DNA of 64,000 nt from Crotophaga sulcirostris (GCA_013397455.1 VYZB01000382.1:71391-135390), one strand, 5' to 3'; counted from the stretch's first letter, positions 25,856-40,300 are shown. A program made the numbers and translations. The notes: generated by a model from the letters alone, not told the origin.

Positions 25856-28792
25856 TTTGCCAGGGAATTACTTAGGTATATTCTGTCCTGCTTCAAAGCA
25901 CAGCATCAGTTTAGATAACTTACTGCTGTGACACATCTGAGTAGGAAACCTCTTCAGTATTTCATTCCAAAGGATACCAAAGATCTTCAGCAGCAAACTG
26001 AAATTAATGGGCTCTCTCACTAAAAAGTAGTTTGTACAGCCAGTACCCTAAACTCAATTTGTGTTCAGCACAATGGGCAGAGAACTCTACAACTGACCAA
26101 AAAACATACAGAAAGTTTATAGTATCTCCCCACAGAGCAGCCAGTGCACCAAGTATGCAATGCTACAAAACAGATATTTCATCAAGAAAACTAGGAAGTG
26201 ATGGAGTAAGCAGGAGTTGCAGCAAAATTACATAAAGTACAGGAAAATGATGATGCACACGTTTCATTTTTTCAGTGTCTTTCAGTGCAGTTTTAGATTA
26301 AGAGGAAGAAGGAAGAAGCTGTAGGCAAAGCACAATACTAACAGGCATAATAAGTGATCTGAGGCAATACTGAGCTAGAAAAAGAATGGTCCTTTCCTCA
26401 AGGACCCCATCAACATTATTACTATTACGCTGCTGCTCCCAGGAAACACATTAAAGGGAAACTTTCAATTTTTTTTCCAGTTTGAGTGATATTTTATCTC
26501 CTAAATATTAATTTGCTTCTCCGTGAAATACATTTATTTCAATCTTTTCCTTTAGCATGGGGCTCATCAATGGATGAACCCCGAATTTTCTTACTGAGGC
26601 AGAGTCTCACCTAACATATGCATAGAGATCGGAGATGGTACATGATTTCATTGTGGACCTCTTCAACAGTTGTTTCATTTGCAAGAAAAAAAACTACTTT
26701 AATACTGATAGGAGTACCTACTGAAATCCTGGAATTTATTGTTAGTAAAATATGGTTTCTGCTAGCAAGCACAATATATAAAAAAAAAAAAGCAGGAAAA
26801 TTAAGTTGTCCCCCTGCTTTCTCCTGCGTCTTCCTTTCTCCCTTATGAGTGGTATATAAGATGTATGCACCTGACAATATTTAATGCTGTCAAATATGTT
26901 TAAAAATAAGAAAGGGCAAAAAGAGCAGCTGAGTGGTTGGAAGTGGGATGTCCCCCTTCCTTAGTTCTAGGCATGAATAAATTTAGGGGAATTTACTTGT
27001 AGAAATGAGAAGCTGCAAACCCTTCAACTGAAAAACCAAATTCATGTTGTTTTTCCTTTAAACAGCAGCAATTAAGATTACTGAAATAAAATTAAGGCTA
27101 CAAAGTAGCGTTTCTCTTGCACTGAAAGAACAAATTTGAAAGGTTTGGAGTTGTCAATACATCAGGATTTCCAAAGGCACAGCAAATACCTTAAACACAA
27201 AAAGTATTAAAAGCATCTCTCCTGGGCATAAAAAAAACCTACTACACATACCAGGAACCAAAGTAGACACATCCACCTCATTATGTATGACCTGTGTGCT
27301 TGGAATAAGCCCCACAAACAGATAGTACAGAAGGAACTGAAAAGATGACAGGCCCTATTTACAGAAAGGCTTTAATGTCATTGAATTACCTCCACGTAAT
27401 TTTCATTTGTTTCCACAACAGAGGTGTATTCTTCACAAAAATAACTAGCAGAAACATCATTATTACTTTTACATGTATCTTAAACAAGGAAGCATTTCTG
27501 CAGTATCCCAAAGAAGAAATTCTAAGGGGTACGGATTTCCATACTTTACTATCTCCACCTCTAATTAAATTAAAAGAAGAGATGTTTTACACAAAAATAG
27601 ATTTGGGGGAATTTACAAAGATCAGAAGAAGATCTTTGTGACCTTTGAGAGTCCTTATGTCCTAGACTATAAGAAAATATACTTGATAGCTGGATTGAGT
27701 TCAACATTTTATAGGTCATAAGCAGTTGCTCTGCCACTGGAAAGGATTTTTTTTCCAAAACTATCCTTTCTGACATTTAAAAATGCTTGCCTGGTGTGTC
27801 CAGTATTGTACAAATGCTGTTGGTACAGAATATATGAAGATAAGGAAAAATTCTAACAAAGAAAAAAGAGTATTTACTTGTTTGCAACTTTCCATTCCAG
27901 AGACCTCTCCCATTGTTTTTTATTTATTGCAGTGCAAACAGAAATTGGTTCCTTTAGCAATTAATGGTGTATTTACCTACTAAAACTTCCAGTTTCAGTT
28001 TGCTCATTTACTGTGCATTTTTTTCCCAGTCAACTTTTCCATTTTGAAATAGGAATGAAAAAAATGCACATGGATAATTTTTTCTATTAACATCTTCCTG
28101 TCCATTCAATGCATAGCAAAGGTATACGACCTACGAGCTCACATTATGAAAGGACACCTATTGGCACTTTGTGAATGACATAGCAAAACTTAACACAACA
28201 CAGTTCTAGCATGCTGGCTTACTTTTTCAACAAGCTGGACTACAAACATTTACCTCCAGATTTTTAAATGGCTGAAGAATTTTCCTCACTTGTTCACCAG
28301 CTGCTATAGAAAATGTGTCATTAAAACCTGTGCAGTGAAACATACAGCTGTTTCTGTGACCCACACTGAACACACCTAGCTCTAGTATGCCCGAGTCTTC
28401 TCCAGCAACACTGTCTGCTTCCCGGCAGGCACATGAGAAGCCTGAGTTGTGAGTAGATTGCTACAAGGTAAAGTCATTCTACCAGGTGAAATAATTTATG
28501 AGTTATGGCTTCATATAATTTGGGCCTTGCTGTTCCTGCCTTCTTCCTCTTCACTCATACAAAGTACCTCAGAATATATCAATATTTTATGCTCCTTTTA
28601 TGCAAATACAACTAGAGAGCATCTTCTTGAAAAAAATCCTAAGCCACAGAGAAACAATATTTTTAATTGCTTTATAAACCACTACACTTAATCCTCAATA
28701 TATTATTCTGTTTATATTTTAACCTGTATAAGGAAATAAAATCACTAATTTAAATATCAAGCATGAAAATGGATTTTTATAACTATACTTAC

Positions 28793-28903
28793 AGAAAAAA
28801 CAGCAGCTACAGTCTCAACAGCACCAGTACTTAGAGTAACATAAGGGATAGTTTCATGATTGATTCCAGCTTCACTAAAGATGTTGTTTGTGTAGTACCA
28901 GAT
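28793..28903 (-). CDS. SLC2A9: SLC2A9 internal exon (TM7 end and TM8)
   Basis: This 111 bp exon (37 codons, phase 0 at both ends) has a CTGATACAG acceptor and a TTTTCT|GTAAG donor. It starts with [14 protein letters not shown], the outer end of TM7, and continues with TM8 ([19 protein letters not shown]). The first Ile completes the N-A-I motif with the previous exon, at the position linked to substrate selectivity in class II GLUTs (human Ile335). The gap-free match to human is IWFYTNSIFGKAGI, with conservative changes. A plus-strand open frame overlaps this exon but is only its complement. Confidence 0.95.
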
Positions 28904-31900
28904 CTGTATCAGAGAGAAGAAAATGAATTATTAATCATTATGGCTCGAACTACAATATATCAGTATTCAGTTGAAGAATCTGATGTGCCACAGACCAATC
29001 TTGTTAAAACACTGAGCACACCTGAATGCCTGATGGCTGGACAGGAAAACAAATGAAGGAAAGGTGCAAATTTCAAGTGGACTACTCACAACACTGCTGT
29101 ACTTCTGTTCGCAGACCGAGGCAGAATTACAAGAAGCTCTAACTCAATTTATGTTAATTCACTTTAGGACTAAATCGAAGAAACTCACTTTAAGCTTGAA
29201 CAAGAGGATACAAATAGGTTTCATGTGATTGAGCCCCACTGCTTAAAAAGAAGGTTTGGGTGGCTTTATGGAATACTTCAGTGGCACATAACAACAGAGG
29301 ACAGAACAGGAAAGAGATGCTGAGAGGCACTGCAGAAACTGCTCCTTTTCAGACAGGAAGTGTGAGATTTATCTTACTTTAACCTTACTCCAAGAGTCAA
29401 GCCATCACCCTAATCTCTCTTTATTAAAGAAATGATACGTTTGGAGTGAGAGTTGTTTGGTGAAAAGTAAACTGCTTCTTTTAGGATGAAATGAATCATA
29501 CGCTAGAAGGAGCTGTCATGAATGGACAGAAACCCAGGGATCATTCAGTTATCAGCTTAGAAGATGATTTTTGTGTCTGGTCAGTAAAACCATACCTAGT
29601 GGTGATAATATCCAGACAGAGAATACATAGTGGTAATACTTTAAAGTAACAAGTCTGGTAAGTAGCAAAATCACAAATAAAGTCTGAAAACCATATGATA
29701 TTTATGTTGGACTCAAGGTGACAACAAAAAACTAGTCAAAGGTTTTGGTTGCCAAAAGCATGCAACAGACAGAGACTGTCCTGGAGAGAGAAAAGATAGC
29801 TGATTTACTAGAGAAAATGAAGATCAATTGAAACAACTGATTATCAGAAGACAATGAAGTTCTAAACCACAGCTGATTACCTGTGAGTACAAAATTGAAA
29901 GCCAGATACATCAATGACGCTAAACACAAAAGTAGCAGTGATATTTTTTGACATATGCTGTCCATGTGACAAGCATTAACAGAGCGAGCATTGCTAGAAA
30001 AAAGGCTTATCTGATAAATGGAATTGTTTTGGCCACATGAGGAAAGCCTTGCTGTCTGCAAGCATATTATGCACATGATGCATCTATTCATCAAGCTACC
30101 AACTCAGAGGTTTTTTTCTAAAAAAGTAATTCTAAACTCCAAACTAGCTCTTCAACAAAGCTGCTTGTTCCAGACCAAAGAATAAAATTCAACTTATCTT
30201 ACATAAACCAAAACTAAAATACAATGCCAAGGACTAAAAAGTCACCTATGTCACCTTATGGACAAAGAAAAGCTAACTTAAGACTTTCATGCCTACTACT
30301 GGCACATGGGCTCTCACCAGAATAGATGCAGTGACAAGTGACAGCAGCAAGCTTCTCTATATAAAGTATTTTTTTCTCCATACCGCAAGATGTAAAATTC
30401 ATGAAATGGAAGTTAGAAACCATGCAACTTATGCATTTCATTCTTGATATCAGTTTTGCATAGCAGGTAGAACTGAAAATGATAGTGATAATGTAGGTAT
30501 GCAGACCTTGAAAGAGAACAGGAAGAAAGAGGCCAAAGCGTCACTTAAGCAGACAACTCCCCAGCGCGGTTTGCCAAAACATAACTAGAACATAAGTTGT
30601 TTCACAAGTGGTTTTACAGAAGAGCAGAACTGACTGTTGATGGCAAGAGTGGCAGTAACACAGCTAGACTGACAAACTGGCATAATAAAGATAGGATGAA
30701 GTTAACTGCGTTATTAGCCTCTGTAGCAGCATAAAAATAAATTAGGGTAAAAATTAACAATTAACAAGATGTAAACATTTGAAAACAATAAAAGTGAACA
30801 ATTTTTTGGAACAAAAGAGCTGTGGAAAATGGGGCAGAAAGTCCAAACCTCAAGCATAACTGCTGTCTAATCCAAATAAACACAAGGACATCTGAGTTCC
30901 TATGGTCATGGTGGATTTCTGTGGCTTCACAGGCTGAAGTGAAACTTCACCACTTTGGCCAGTTAAACAGCTGCCACAAGGAAAAGCTGTATCTCTGCAC
31001 TCTGTATTCTGTGTGTTTGGATACCATACTTCAGCATTCTTGTCTGTAGATTGCAGTTAGCCGCATGAAAGCTTTCTCTGCTTATCATAAGCTTTTATTC
31101 CTATAAGCTCGTAGCTTAAAATGGCAAAATTTATACGTTACCAGTGATGTTCCCAAACTTTTTCGTATCAGGGACCCCTCTAGCATTGACTCAGTTTTCC
31201 AGTCCTTTTATTTCTCATCCAGCTTTCTAGATCAAGGTTTTCCTAAAAAAATTCAACTCTTCAATGGGAAAAGAAAGTAACAAAAAAAGGTGGATGGGTA
31301 GCAACACAGACATATACTATGTTGCATGCTAGATGTATGCATACTCATCGCTTCCTACACTGCCTGATGCCAGATCTCTACAGCAAGCATGAAGCGCATG
31401 CTCTGGTAAGTCTTTTGCATACTTGAAAACATGCATTGCTGCATGGCCCCCAATACCCTGCATGATCTCTTGCATTTGAAATACAGTACCCATAGAAGCC
31501 TTTGGATGCCACCTGGGAATGACTCCATCACAGCAACAAGCAGTGCACTATGTTTCTTGATATGAAAAAGGATAAAGTTCACCAATGAGAACTGCACTGT
31601 AGTTTTGTGTCTTCTTTAGAACTGAGATATAGTGGTGGAAGATAAATTTATTATGGATGATGCGTAGCATGGATAAATTTTATCAGATGAGGAGAGACTA
31701 ATATGGATTCATTTATTTATGTCAACTTAGGTCAGACTGTCTGGTATTTCATGATAATTGAATACAACAATATGATCAGGGCTTCATCATGACTTCTGTT
31801 CCATGTGGAAAACAACAAATATACTGTTTTTAAGAATAACAAATTATCATTGTAAAGTAAAAGTCTTAAAAGGAAGCAAGTGTTCTCAGATACCAGCAGG

Positions 31901-34177
31901 ATGATTACAGAAGTCTGCCAGTTGGCAATTCTCCTGGAGAGTGACCTGAGGTTCTCACCTGTAAGAAGTCCAGCTTTCCCATATGCCCTGTCCAGATGGC
32001 AGTTGTGGAAAACACCAGACTGACTACAGACAAAGCAAATGATGGGAGCTATGAGTTAGAAAGAAGAATTTGTGGCCAGTTAAACCTTGGCTATGTTGGC
32101 TCATGCCCAGCCAGGCAAAGCAAGAGCCAGGTTCAGCAGTATCTGTCACACCTGTGTCTGTCCTCCTGATCTCAGACCTTCAGGCAACTTGAGCAAGATC
32201 TGACAGGAAAGTCGTGCAGAAGAGATAAGGAACTCAAATCTGGTCTCTTAATCAAGCGATCCAACTATTTCTCTTGAGCCCTTTTATTATTTCCTTGTCT
32301 TTCCCGGATGAACTACTTTAAAAATCAATTTCAGAATGTAAATTTTGTGTGAACAACTTTTGTTTTCAGGTTTAGTGGCATTATATAGGAGGTGAAACAA
32401 AGTGAAAACAAAAAAAAAGGTAAGGCAGACAACCTGCTACACAGACTTCCTGAAAAAAATAGTTTGTCTGAGGCACATTTTCACAAAGTGGCCACTTAAC
32501 AACACTTTAAAACAACTCTGGTATTCATTTTGGACTGGATGTGTCTCACTATCACTCTACATCCCTACACAAGCTACAAGAGTGTGGCTTTGTTCGCCAC
32601 AGAGTACTAGACCATTTCTGTCATCTGTTAAATATCATCCAAACTCTCCTCTGAAAATTTAGTTGCTGCATTCTTTTTTTTTTCTTACTATACATGTCAT
32701 TTTATTTCATGTATGTGTTGATAAATCTTAGAGAGATTAGACGAAAAGATAATTCCATTTATTTTCTTAAAATAGTATCCACAATGAGGAGCAAAATAGC
32801 CTGCAATTAGCACTGAAATCCTACAATTACAAGAAAACACCACCTATACAAATATTTTTTATAGTTTTTTATAGTATGAAAAAACTTCTACCTGCTTCCT
32901 AGTATTTTGTTAAATTTTTAGACACCAGAGTTCTAATTGCATAATTCTTTCAAATGGTTTTGGACAAATTACTTTGCCTTAGGAGTTCTAAAGCTATAGA
33001 TACCCAGGATAAGCTTGAACTAGTTGTCTTAGACATCAGAAGCATTTGCACTTATTATCACTGATTAGCCCTTGGGGAAAAAACTAGCTGAAGTATGCTG
33101 TAATGCACAAAGCCACCTTGGGAGCTCCTTTCAGTAGGGATAATACTGCCTTACATCTATACAAGCAATTAACACCTTTGAACTATTACAAAAACCCCTT
33201 TTGCTCCGAGGCACTTCATGAGAACATTCATGTTGGGCAATGTAAAGCATCTAAGCCAGATGTCACAAGCTGCAGCAAGGAAAGCTCTGGCTGGAAATAG
33301 AGAAAACACTTTTCACACTGTAAGTGGTGAAAACACCTGGCATAGGTCGCCCAGGGAGGTTGTGGGCTCTTCAACCTTTACTTAAAACACAACTGCACAA
33401 AACCCTCAGTAGCCTGAGTCAACCCTGAAGTCAGTCCTACTTTTTGGCAGGGGGTTGGACCAGTTGACCTCCAAATACTCCTTCCAATCTAAGTTGTCCT
33501 ATGACTTTCTCTTAGCTGGTGCAATAGGCTCAGACAGATGGAAAAGGAGACTCTGATATCCATAAGCCACAGATACATTATTGGTCAATAGTGCTTCTCA
33601 CTATTGACTCTTTTGTGTGTTTTTTCCTCTTTTCCTTCACTTTCTAAGAAAGGCGTACTGAAGTGCAGCTTATTCTTCAGATTGTATGAAATAACAAAAA
33701 TAAAACATCCAGTGGAATCTCTTAAACTCACCTACAGGAACTTTTGCTGACTTCTACAAGTATGGAACTGAATTAAACCAAGCAGAATTGTCTACTGAAA
33801 AGACCAAGTTTATGTAACATGAACAAACACGGGGCATATTAGACCAGATTTTAACTTACCAGAAACAGAGAATCTGAGTAACAGAAATGGAAGGAGTACA
33901 CTCTTTCTTTGGTGTCTTGTGCTACCTTTTCATATATTCCTTCTAAGTCGACACAACATGGCTTCCCCTCCTTTTTTTTGTTCAAACCCCCCCCCCCAAA
34001 CAATACAGCTCTCCATGGACCTTCCCACACACTGGTGAAACAAAATTATTACTAATAAGAAATAGCCAAAAATAGAAAATCATAGAGGTTGTTGAATGGT
34101 ATAGCACAAACTTAAAAAGAAAGAAGGAAAGAAAGGAGCACCCCAGGAGATGCCACAGCCTGAAGAAGGACACTTAC
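28904..34177 (-). other. SLC2A9: SLC2A9 intron (TM7 exon to TM8 exon)
   Basis: A 5.3 kb phase 0 intron. Its only clear repeat is a plus-strand CR1 3' end at about 33290-33508. A C-run near 33990 and a GAAA-rich patch near 34114-34136 are simple sequence. No gene is supported. Confidence 0.85.
33290..33508 (+). repeat. CR1 LINE 3' end, sense on plus
   Basis: It contains cgcccagggaggttgtgggc, gcagggggttggaccagttg and ccttccaatctaagttgtcc, the typical CR1 3' UTR order in sense orientation. It is opposite to SLC2A9 and to most other copies. Diverged and 5' truncated. Confidence 0.9.
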
Positions 34178-34365
34178 AGCATTTAGCCCACAGAGCTGGT
34201 AGCAGCCCATGGCGATGACCACAGTAACGACCTGCCATCGCACTGTGCGTGTTCTCAGGAGCTGAAGTATTGACACTAACTTGGTGTTTCTTTGGACTCG
34301 AGACTCTGCCAAAACTTCTTCTACTTCCTGAGACACGTCATCTTTCTCAAGGAAGATCTGAAATG
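34178..34365 (-). CDS. SLC2A9: SLC2A9 internal exon (intracellular helical loop and TM7)
   Basis: This 188 bp exon has a TTTCTGTAG acceptor and an AATGCT|GTAAGT donor. It encodes the large cytoplasmic loop ([20 protein letters not shown], then [16 protein letters not shown]) and the first part of TM7 ([22 protein letters not shown]). YQLCGLN is the GLUT9 form of the QQxxGxN transport motif. SLC2A5 has YQLSGVN, so this residue set identifies the paralogue. The Val of DDVSQ sits at the position of the human Val282Ile (Val253Ile in the short isoform) urate-associated variant and is Val here. The exon ends in phase 0, between Ala and Ile of the NAI motif. Confidence 0.96.
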
Positions 34366-37300
34366 CTACAGAAAGAGGACATGCATTTTAGGTCAGATAC
34401 TTGGCACTATGCGCATTTATAACAAACTTGTTTAATAGAAATGGCAATGCGTAACACAAACAGGAGGCATACGTGGGTTACAATTTAATTATTCTTCTGC
34501 CAACAATAATTATTCTTCTATCAACAATATCACTCTGCTCTGGGTATGACCCGGCTCATCCCTGCAATTAATCTCAGAAACTGCAACAATAATATAAATT
34601 ATTTGGCACCCTACCAGATCTCTACTTATGTTATTTCATATATAATATAGCCTAAGGTCCAGTGCAGAGTCAAAACTCTATGTAATCTGAAAAAAAAGTT
34701 TAATAGCAAAGCAATTCTGAACATTATTTGACTTAGCTACTTTTGCAGCCTAACAATATAGCAGACTTCATTGCTGGAGACAGACTGGACAGAGAAGTAA
34801 TAACATATAAAAATGTACTTTAAGTCTGGTAAACCAAGAAAAAGCAGACATTTCAAAGGAACAGCTATTACTTTTCCTATTACCTCTTGGCTTTACAAGC
34901 ATATAGAGAAGAATTCACTTTGCCAAGATGCTTAGTATTATAAAGAATTACCCAAAGTTCAAGACTTTCTATTTGTCAACGCTGGAGACACCCGAGTGAA
35001 TTTACATGGCAAATGTAAGCAAGCAAACAATCTTATCTCCCCAGGAAAACATCACATTTAGTGCTATATTATTGCACATCGATGACTTACTGAGATATCC
35101 ATCCACTGTGAATAACAAAATTTTCCATCTCACACCTCCTCCAAGAGGTACTACAAACAGATACTTCCTAATGGAGGTGCTGTATCTCCATCAACCTTCT
35201 TTTACAGATATCATATATGCTGATGATACTTTAACCACAATTTTATGAACATACCCCAGGGGTTGGCTTTTTAAGAGATATTTAAGATGCTCATCATCTT
35301 GGAATAACTGCAGAGAAACAATTACAGTGCACACAGCCATGCAACAAGGTTTTGTGACCCAGTAGGATGCTAACTCTAAAAACAATCCTTTACACAGCAG
35401 GCCACATAAAATTACTGTTCTTATTAAGTGAATAATTTAGTTCTCCTAAGAGCCAAATCCATTTTTCTCTTATCCACAGCTTTGCATAGTGCTTCCTATA
35501 AATAAGCGACCTTCACATTTTTAGGTAAGTATACATTCCTTTGGATCATAGAAAGGACTTGGATGGTAAAGAAAGCCAGAGACGCTGACTAGTCGTGATT
35601 CAAACACCTGGACTCAATTTAGGCTTTGAAGTTATAGAATTTAACTTTATCCAGCAGGTGAAAAAGCCAAGTAGTGGCATTTCAATGTTGTAAGCAATAG
35701 GCCACTCAAATGAATCAGTGACCTCCAAGGAGCATCATTCTCTGTCCCTGATAAAGGCACAATACTGTGTGCTCTGCCTAGCTCCCAGTCTGGCAGCATG
35801 GGGAACTACCTTGAGCTCTGGGCCAAGATGTCCAGATGAAGTTAGCACTTACATTGTGTTTTAATGGGCTCTATGTGATTCTACTTAACAAGAAGGATGA
35901 TTTTTTAAGGAATGAACACTGACCACTTCTGGGTGCTGAGTCAATTCATAACATTAATTTATTCTGATATCCAGTTTCTCTCTTGGGAGAGGAAATATCA
36001 GCATTTTAAAATCTTCCAAAAACCACAAGAGATTTATCTTTTTACATAGACCTTACAATAAGAAATCAGTCAAAAACTCAGACCTCAATACACAGAATTT
36101 AAGCTGCTGAGTTTTGTCCTTGTGCTGCTGTCCACTTACTAATAAATGACATGCTAAATGCATGTTAAAATAAGTGTGATGTATTTAAACACCATGATAA
36201 AAAACGTAAAATTAGAACAACATGTATGTTACAGGCAATGTCTCATGCTGAAATTACACTTTTCTCAGCATTATTAGAGCACTGATAAAGAAAAATTCAG
36301 ATTACTGTGAGATCAACCAGACATATATCACCATATTCTTCTTTGAAAAGATTCTCTCAGATTTTTAAGCATCTGGTTTATCAGTGTGAATTAGGTCAGT
36401 GCACAATTTTCTTTACTTTTCCTGCCACTAGAATCCTCGGTGTTCCTGTAGGGTGCACAAGTCAAAAATACAGGTGCAGTCAAGTAAAAAGAAAGCAATC
36501 TGTCTATTCTACACAAGGGAGCTTGCTATATTTCTCGAGGGACCAGGAAGGAAAAAAACTGCAATTACCAAAATTACCAAATAGAAGGTAAAACCCCCAT
36601 AGACATCTGCTTTGTTTTTTTCCCCTGGTATTAAGACCAGAGATGTAAATGCCACTATGAAACTCTGATGGACACTTAAAATTACAAATAAGTCAAGAAA
36701 TGCTAAGAAAATGCTATGCTATATATGCATAGTTTAGAGTAGGCAACACTCAAGTCTTCTTGGAAAAACAGATTTTCCTGCTACTCAACATATCTTTAAT
36801 TTTCTTACATTAACAGTTTTCCAGTACAGAAAGAATCACAATTTTACATATAATCAATGTGGAAATACATTCTGCATTAGCAGGGAGGTGGGAAAACTCA
36901 GAGGTCTTTCAATGTGCGATGTTCAATTCTCTCTATTTTACATTTCAAACCCCTGCATTATTGGCACTGAGAAGCACAGCACTCATTCCTTTCTCTGATG
37001 CAATGACTCATTTCCCTCCGTGACTGGCTGCTTCTCTCTACAGGGAAGACTTATTTTCATGTCACAACTACAACGATCTAAGGAGTTAAGAGTTCTGGCA
37101 ACTTTTAGAGCTTTCCCATATTTTTTTTTAATTCCTTTGGGTCAGAAGGTCCTAGATGCTTGGCTTACAAAAGCTGGTACACTGCCTTTATCAATAGCAA
37201 AAGAAGTGATGGTTCCAGTCAAGATGAAAGGAAATAGGAAACTGTTCCATTTACAACATCACCTTTTATTCATCTCAGCTACGTAAAGGTGAAACATTTG

Positions 37301-40300
37301 AAATTGGTTCAAAAGTCTGGACAAAATCAGGTCAGTATTGTCTTTAAAAACAACTAAGCCTTTAAATTAACTGAAGATGGACACTCAAGAACTCAGCTAC
37401 AGGGGGAATTATTCATTCTTTTTCCACTGTAGTCCTTGACTCCTTTATCCGCAGTCCATGACTGTGCAAACAAACTAGCTGTTATTGTAAAGGCTGAATT
37501 AGCATGTAAACTCTGAGAAAACATTTAAGAAGATCAAAATGCTATTGTGTTTTACAGAATAGTGCCAGTTCCAGGCAAGAGGAGGCAGAAAAAGAGAGGA
37601 GTGGTGACAGGTAGTAGTTTGGGCAACTGGACTTATGCCTTTAAAAAACTAAAAACATAAGAAGCTACATGAGTATTATCATCATCTGCTTCCCACAGAC
37701 ATGTTTGCTTTCACTTCACTGATGGTTAATTATATTAAACCCAGTGTTTTTAACACAAAAGTTTGTCTAAGCTCTGCTTAAACAGCATCTTCTTTGGTCA
37801 CTGTGGGAGACAGAACACTGGGGCAGATGGACCCAGTGAGGCATCTCCCATTAATGCTGGCTGCTGTTCTCAGTGGCAGTACACACACAGGATTCCTTGC
37901 TGTTTGTTTTGGCAGTTGCAAAAGGTTCACCCAACTTCAATGCTTTTGAGTCATATTTGTAGTAATTTCCTTGTAGAAAATTTATGTCAACACAAAAATA
38001 CTTGGCAAAATGAAAAGAAAAAAGTATTTTCATATACCATTAACTTTATTACTGTACTGAATAGCTAGAATTCAGATGTACCTTGCTAGAAGAGATTTAA
38101 ACAGCTACTGAAATCAAGCAAAATATCAATTAACTACTAGCATGTAGCATAGCCGAGTTTAAGAATAAACCTCAAATTTGCAATTCCAATTCAGTAAATC
38201 TAACTGCAAGCAAAAGGCTTAGGCTTTGCCCATGTGTCACCTCCTTCTTGTAAGCAAACAAACACATAGATCTTCTGTAAGTTATTATCCATTTTGAGAT
38301 TACATCTTTACTTGTTCTTATGTCTGGTTTCACAGATCATCAACACAAAATAGGCCTGAACACGTTCACTTGAAACCAGTCAAGATGTACAAGTAAAACA
38401 AAATATCCGCATGACATCCTAAACTAACACCAGATCTGCTAAACTGAGTTGCGCCAAAGGTCCAGTGAACCAAGTATCCTTTGCCAAGGACAGGAGGTTC
38501 AGGAAAAACAAATAAGACAAATATACTATGATTACTCCAACTTCTGGCAGTCATCAACGGTCTGAGATGAAGCCTCTACCATAAGCCAGCAAGTCTAGTA
38601 GTTCTGGCTGTCCCTTCCTTTCCTGAACGTAGATTATGCCTAGAGACATCCAAATAGCACAGATGTGTGGGAAGAATTTAAATCTACGCTTCTTTAGATC
38701 TATTATACTTGTTGTAATGCTTCTTTCATAAACACAGGAGTTTTAATGTATGACCAAACATACTAGATGAATAGGTTTTGTATGTCACCAACAGATGTTA
38801 CTGTGACATTTTATCTAAGTTATGTGATCCTTAAGACATAACAATATCCTTGTTCTCTAGCAATCGGCGATGCCAGCTGAATTCCATTATTGATTTACAC
38901 GACCTGCTACTGTAGCTGCATCAAAAATGGAGATTTCCTTGTTGTAACAGTATTCTTCAAAAGAGAAACCTCAACTCTCCAACTGGATATAGTTGGAGAC
39001 TGCAACAAGATATAATCTGTGGTGAAATGTATATTAGCATGAATATCCTTGATTTGTTAGTGGAAAGAAACAGGATTTAGTCAGAGGGCAAGACTTGTAC
39101 ATTTCTGATATTAATATGCAGATTTAACCTAAGAGCCAAATAATTCAAAAGCATTTCTATAGTCGTCATTAAAATGGAGAATACTGCATTGTCATTATGT
39201 GGCTTACAAGCAGTACCTTTTTTTAATAACTCACAAACTCTTTTCGTCTCCCTAGTACTCAGGTTTTTCTTGCCCCATTTCTGCAGATAAGGCTAACACC
39301 CAGATGATTTTTCTTGACTGTTGATTCGCAGTTATTCACTCTCCTATTTTGTGAATTTCCACCCTCCACTAGCTTTCAGTATTCCACTGCATTACTGCAG
39401 ATATCCAAGAGTTGGATTATGCCTAATTTGGATTTTGCCATGTGCTCTGGAGTGGGAGGCAAGGCTCCAAACCCCCACACTGGTGTCTCATCACAGGTGT
39501 CCTCTGCTCTGTCATTCCATGCATCAACCAAACTCCTTCCCCAACTATCCCCATGCTGAACAGAGATCCTAAGATACTCTTCATTGAAAATCTACATTTG
39601 GAGAGGAGGGACTACAAAGCATGCGCAATGGTAAAAAAACTACTTGTGTTTCTAACATGTCTCATAATAAGGCATATAGATACTTCATAGCACAGAAGTA
39701 CAAAATGATATGATCTATGTTGCCTTGCAGGTGGATTTTATGAATTGTAAACTCCAAAATTATTTTTAGGAACCATCCTTACCTATTTTGCAGATGATAT
39801 CATACAGGCTACTTTGCCTGTTCAACATGGTGGCCAATTCTAGAAGCACAGCTGCTTGATAGGCAAGAAATAGGAGGGAAAATCAGAGGCATGCATAGAC
39901 CTCACTGTTCTACAGTCCTTTGGAAATCTCTGTCTACGATCATTGGTCCATAGCTATTTTGAAAGCTCTGTAGACTACACTGAAACTGAGTTTCCCTCTG
40001 TACTACAACGTATCTCAGTATTAAATTTTTATTCTAGAATTAATCAGGTCCAAAAGTTCCTATTGACAAGCAGTTCCTTTGAAAAGATTTTTTTATACAA
40101 GCCTCTTCTTTTTTTCTCAGTGACTAAATTCATAGTCTTTCAGGTTGCTCATGAAAGTCACCTTCTTGTAACCAGCAAGCCAGTTGCTAAAGCTCATTTT
40201 CCTTCAACTACCAAATATGGTGTGGGTAACTGTGCTCTCCTGATGTCTTCTAGTCCAAAATCCACTTCCAGTGCTTCTAGATTACCTTTCCAGGTAACAT

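Larger units (their letters stand above)
16664..28792 (-). other. SLC2A9: SLC2A9 intron (TM8 exon to TM9 exon)
   Basis: A 12.1 kb phase 0 intron. It contains the CR1 at 19478-20453, a short plus-strand CR1 tail near 25813-25855, and short A/T runs. A 141-codon minus-strand open frame at 18313-18738 and a plus-strand open stretch at 27504-27641 are unexplained but weak. Nothing else was recognised. Confidence 0.85.

Noticed and set aside
28856..29056. Plus-strand 66-codon frame over the TM7/TM8 exon
   Set aside because: It is partly the complement of the coding exon, with no independent support.
31139..31200. Sequence resembling a vertebrate repeat containing 'cccaaactttttcgtatc'
   Set aside because: Too short and too uncertain to assign to a repeat family.
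37763..38068. 101-codon plus-strand frame
   Set aside because: It overlaps a probable old repeat tail and has no recognisable domain.
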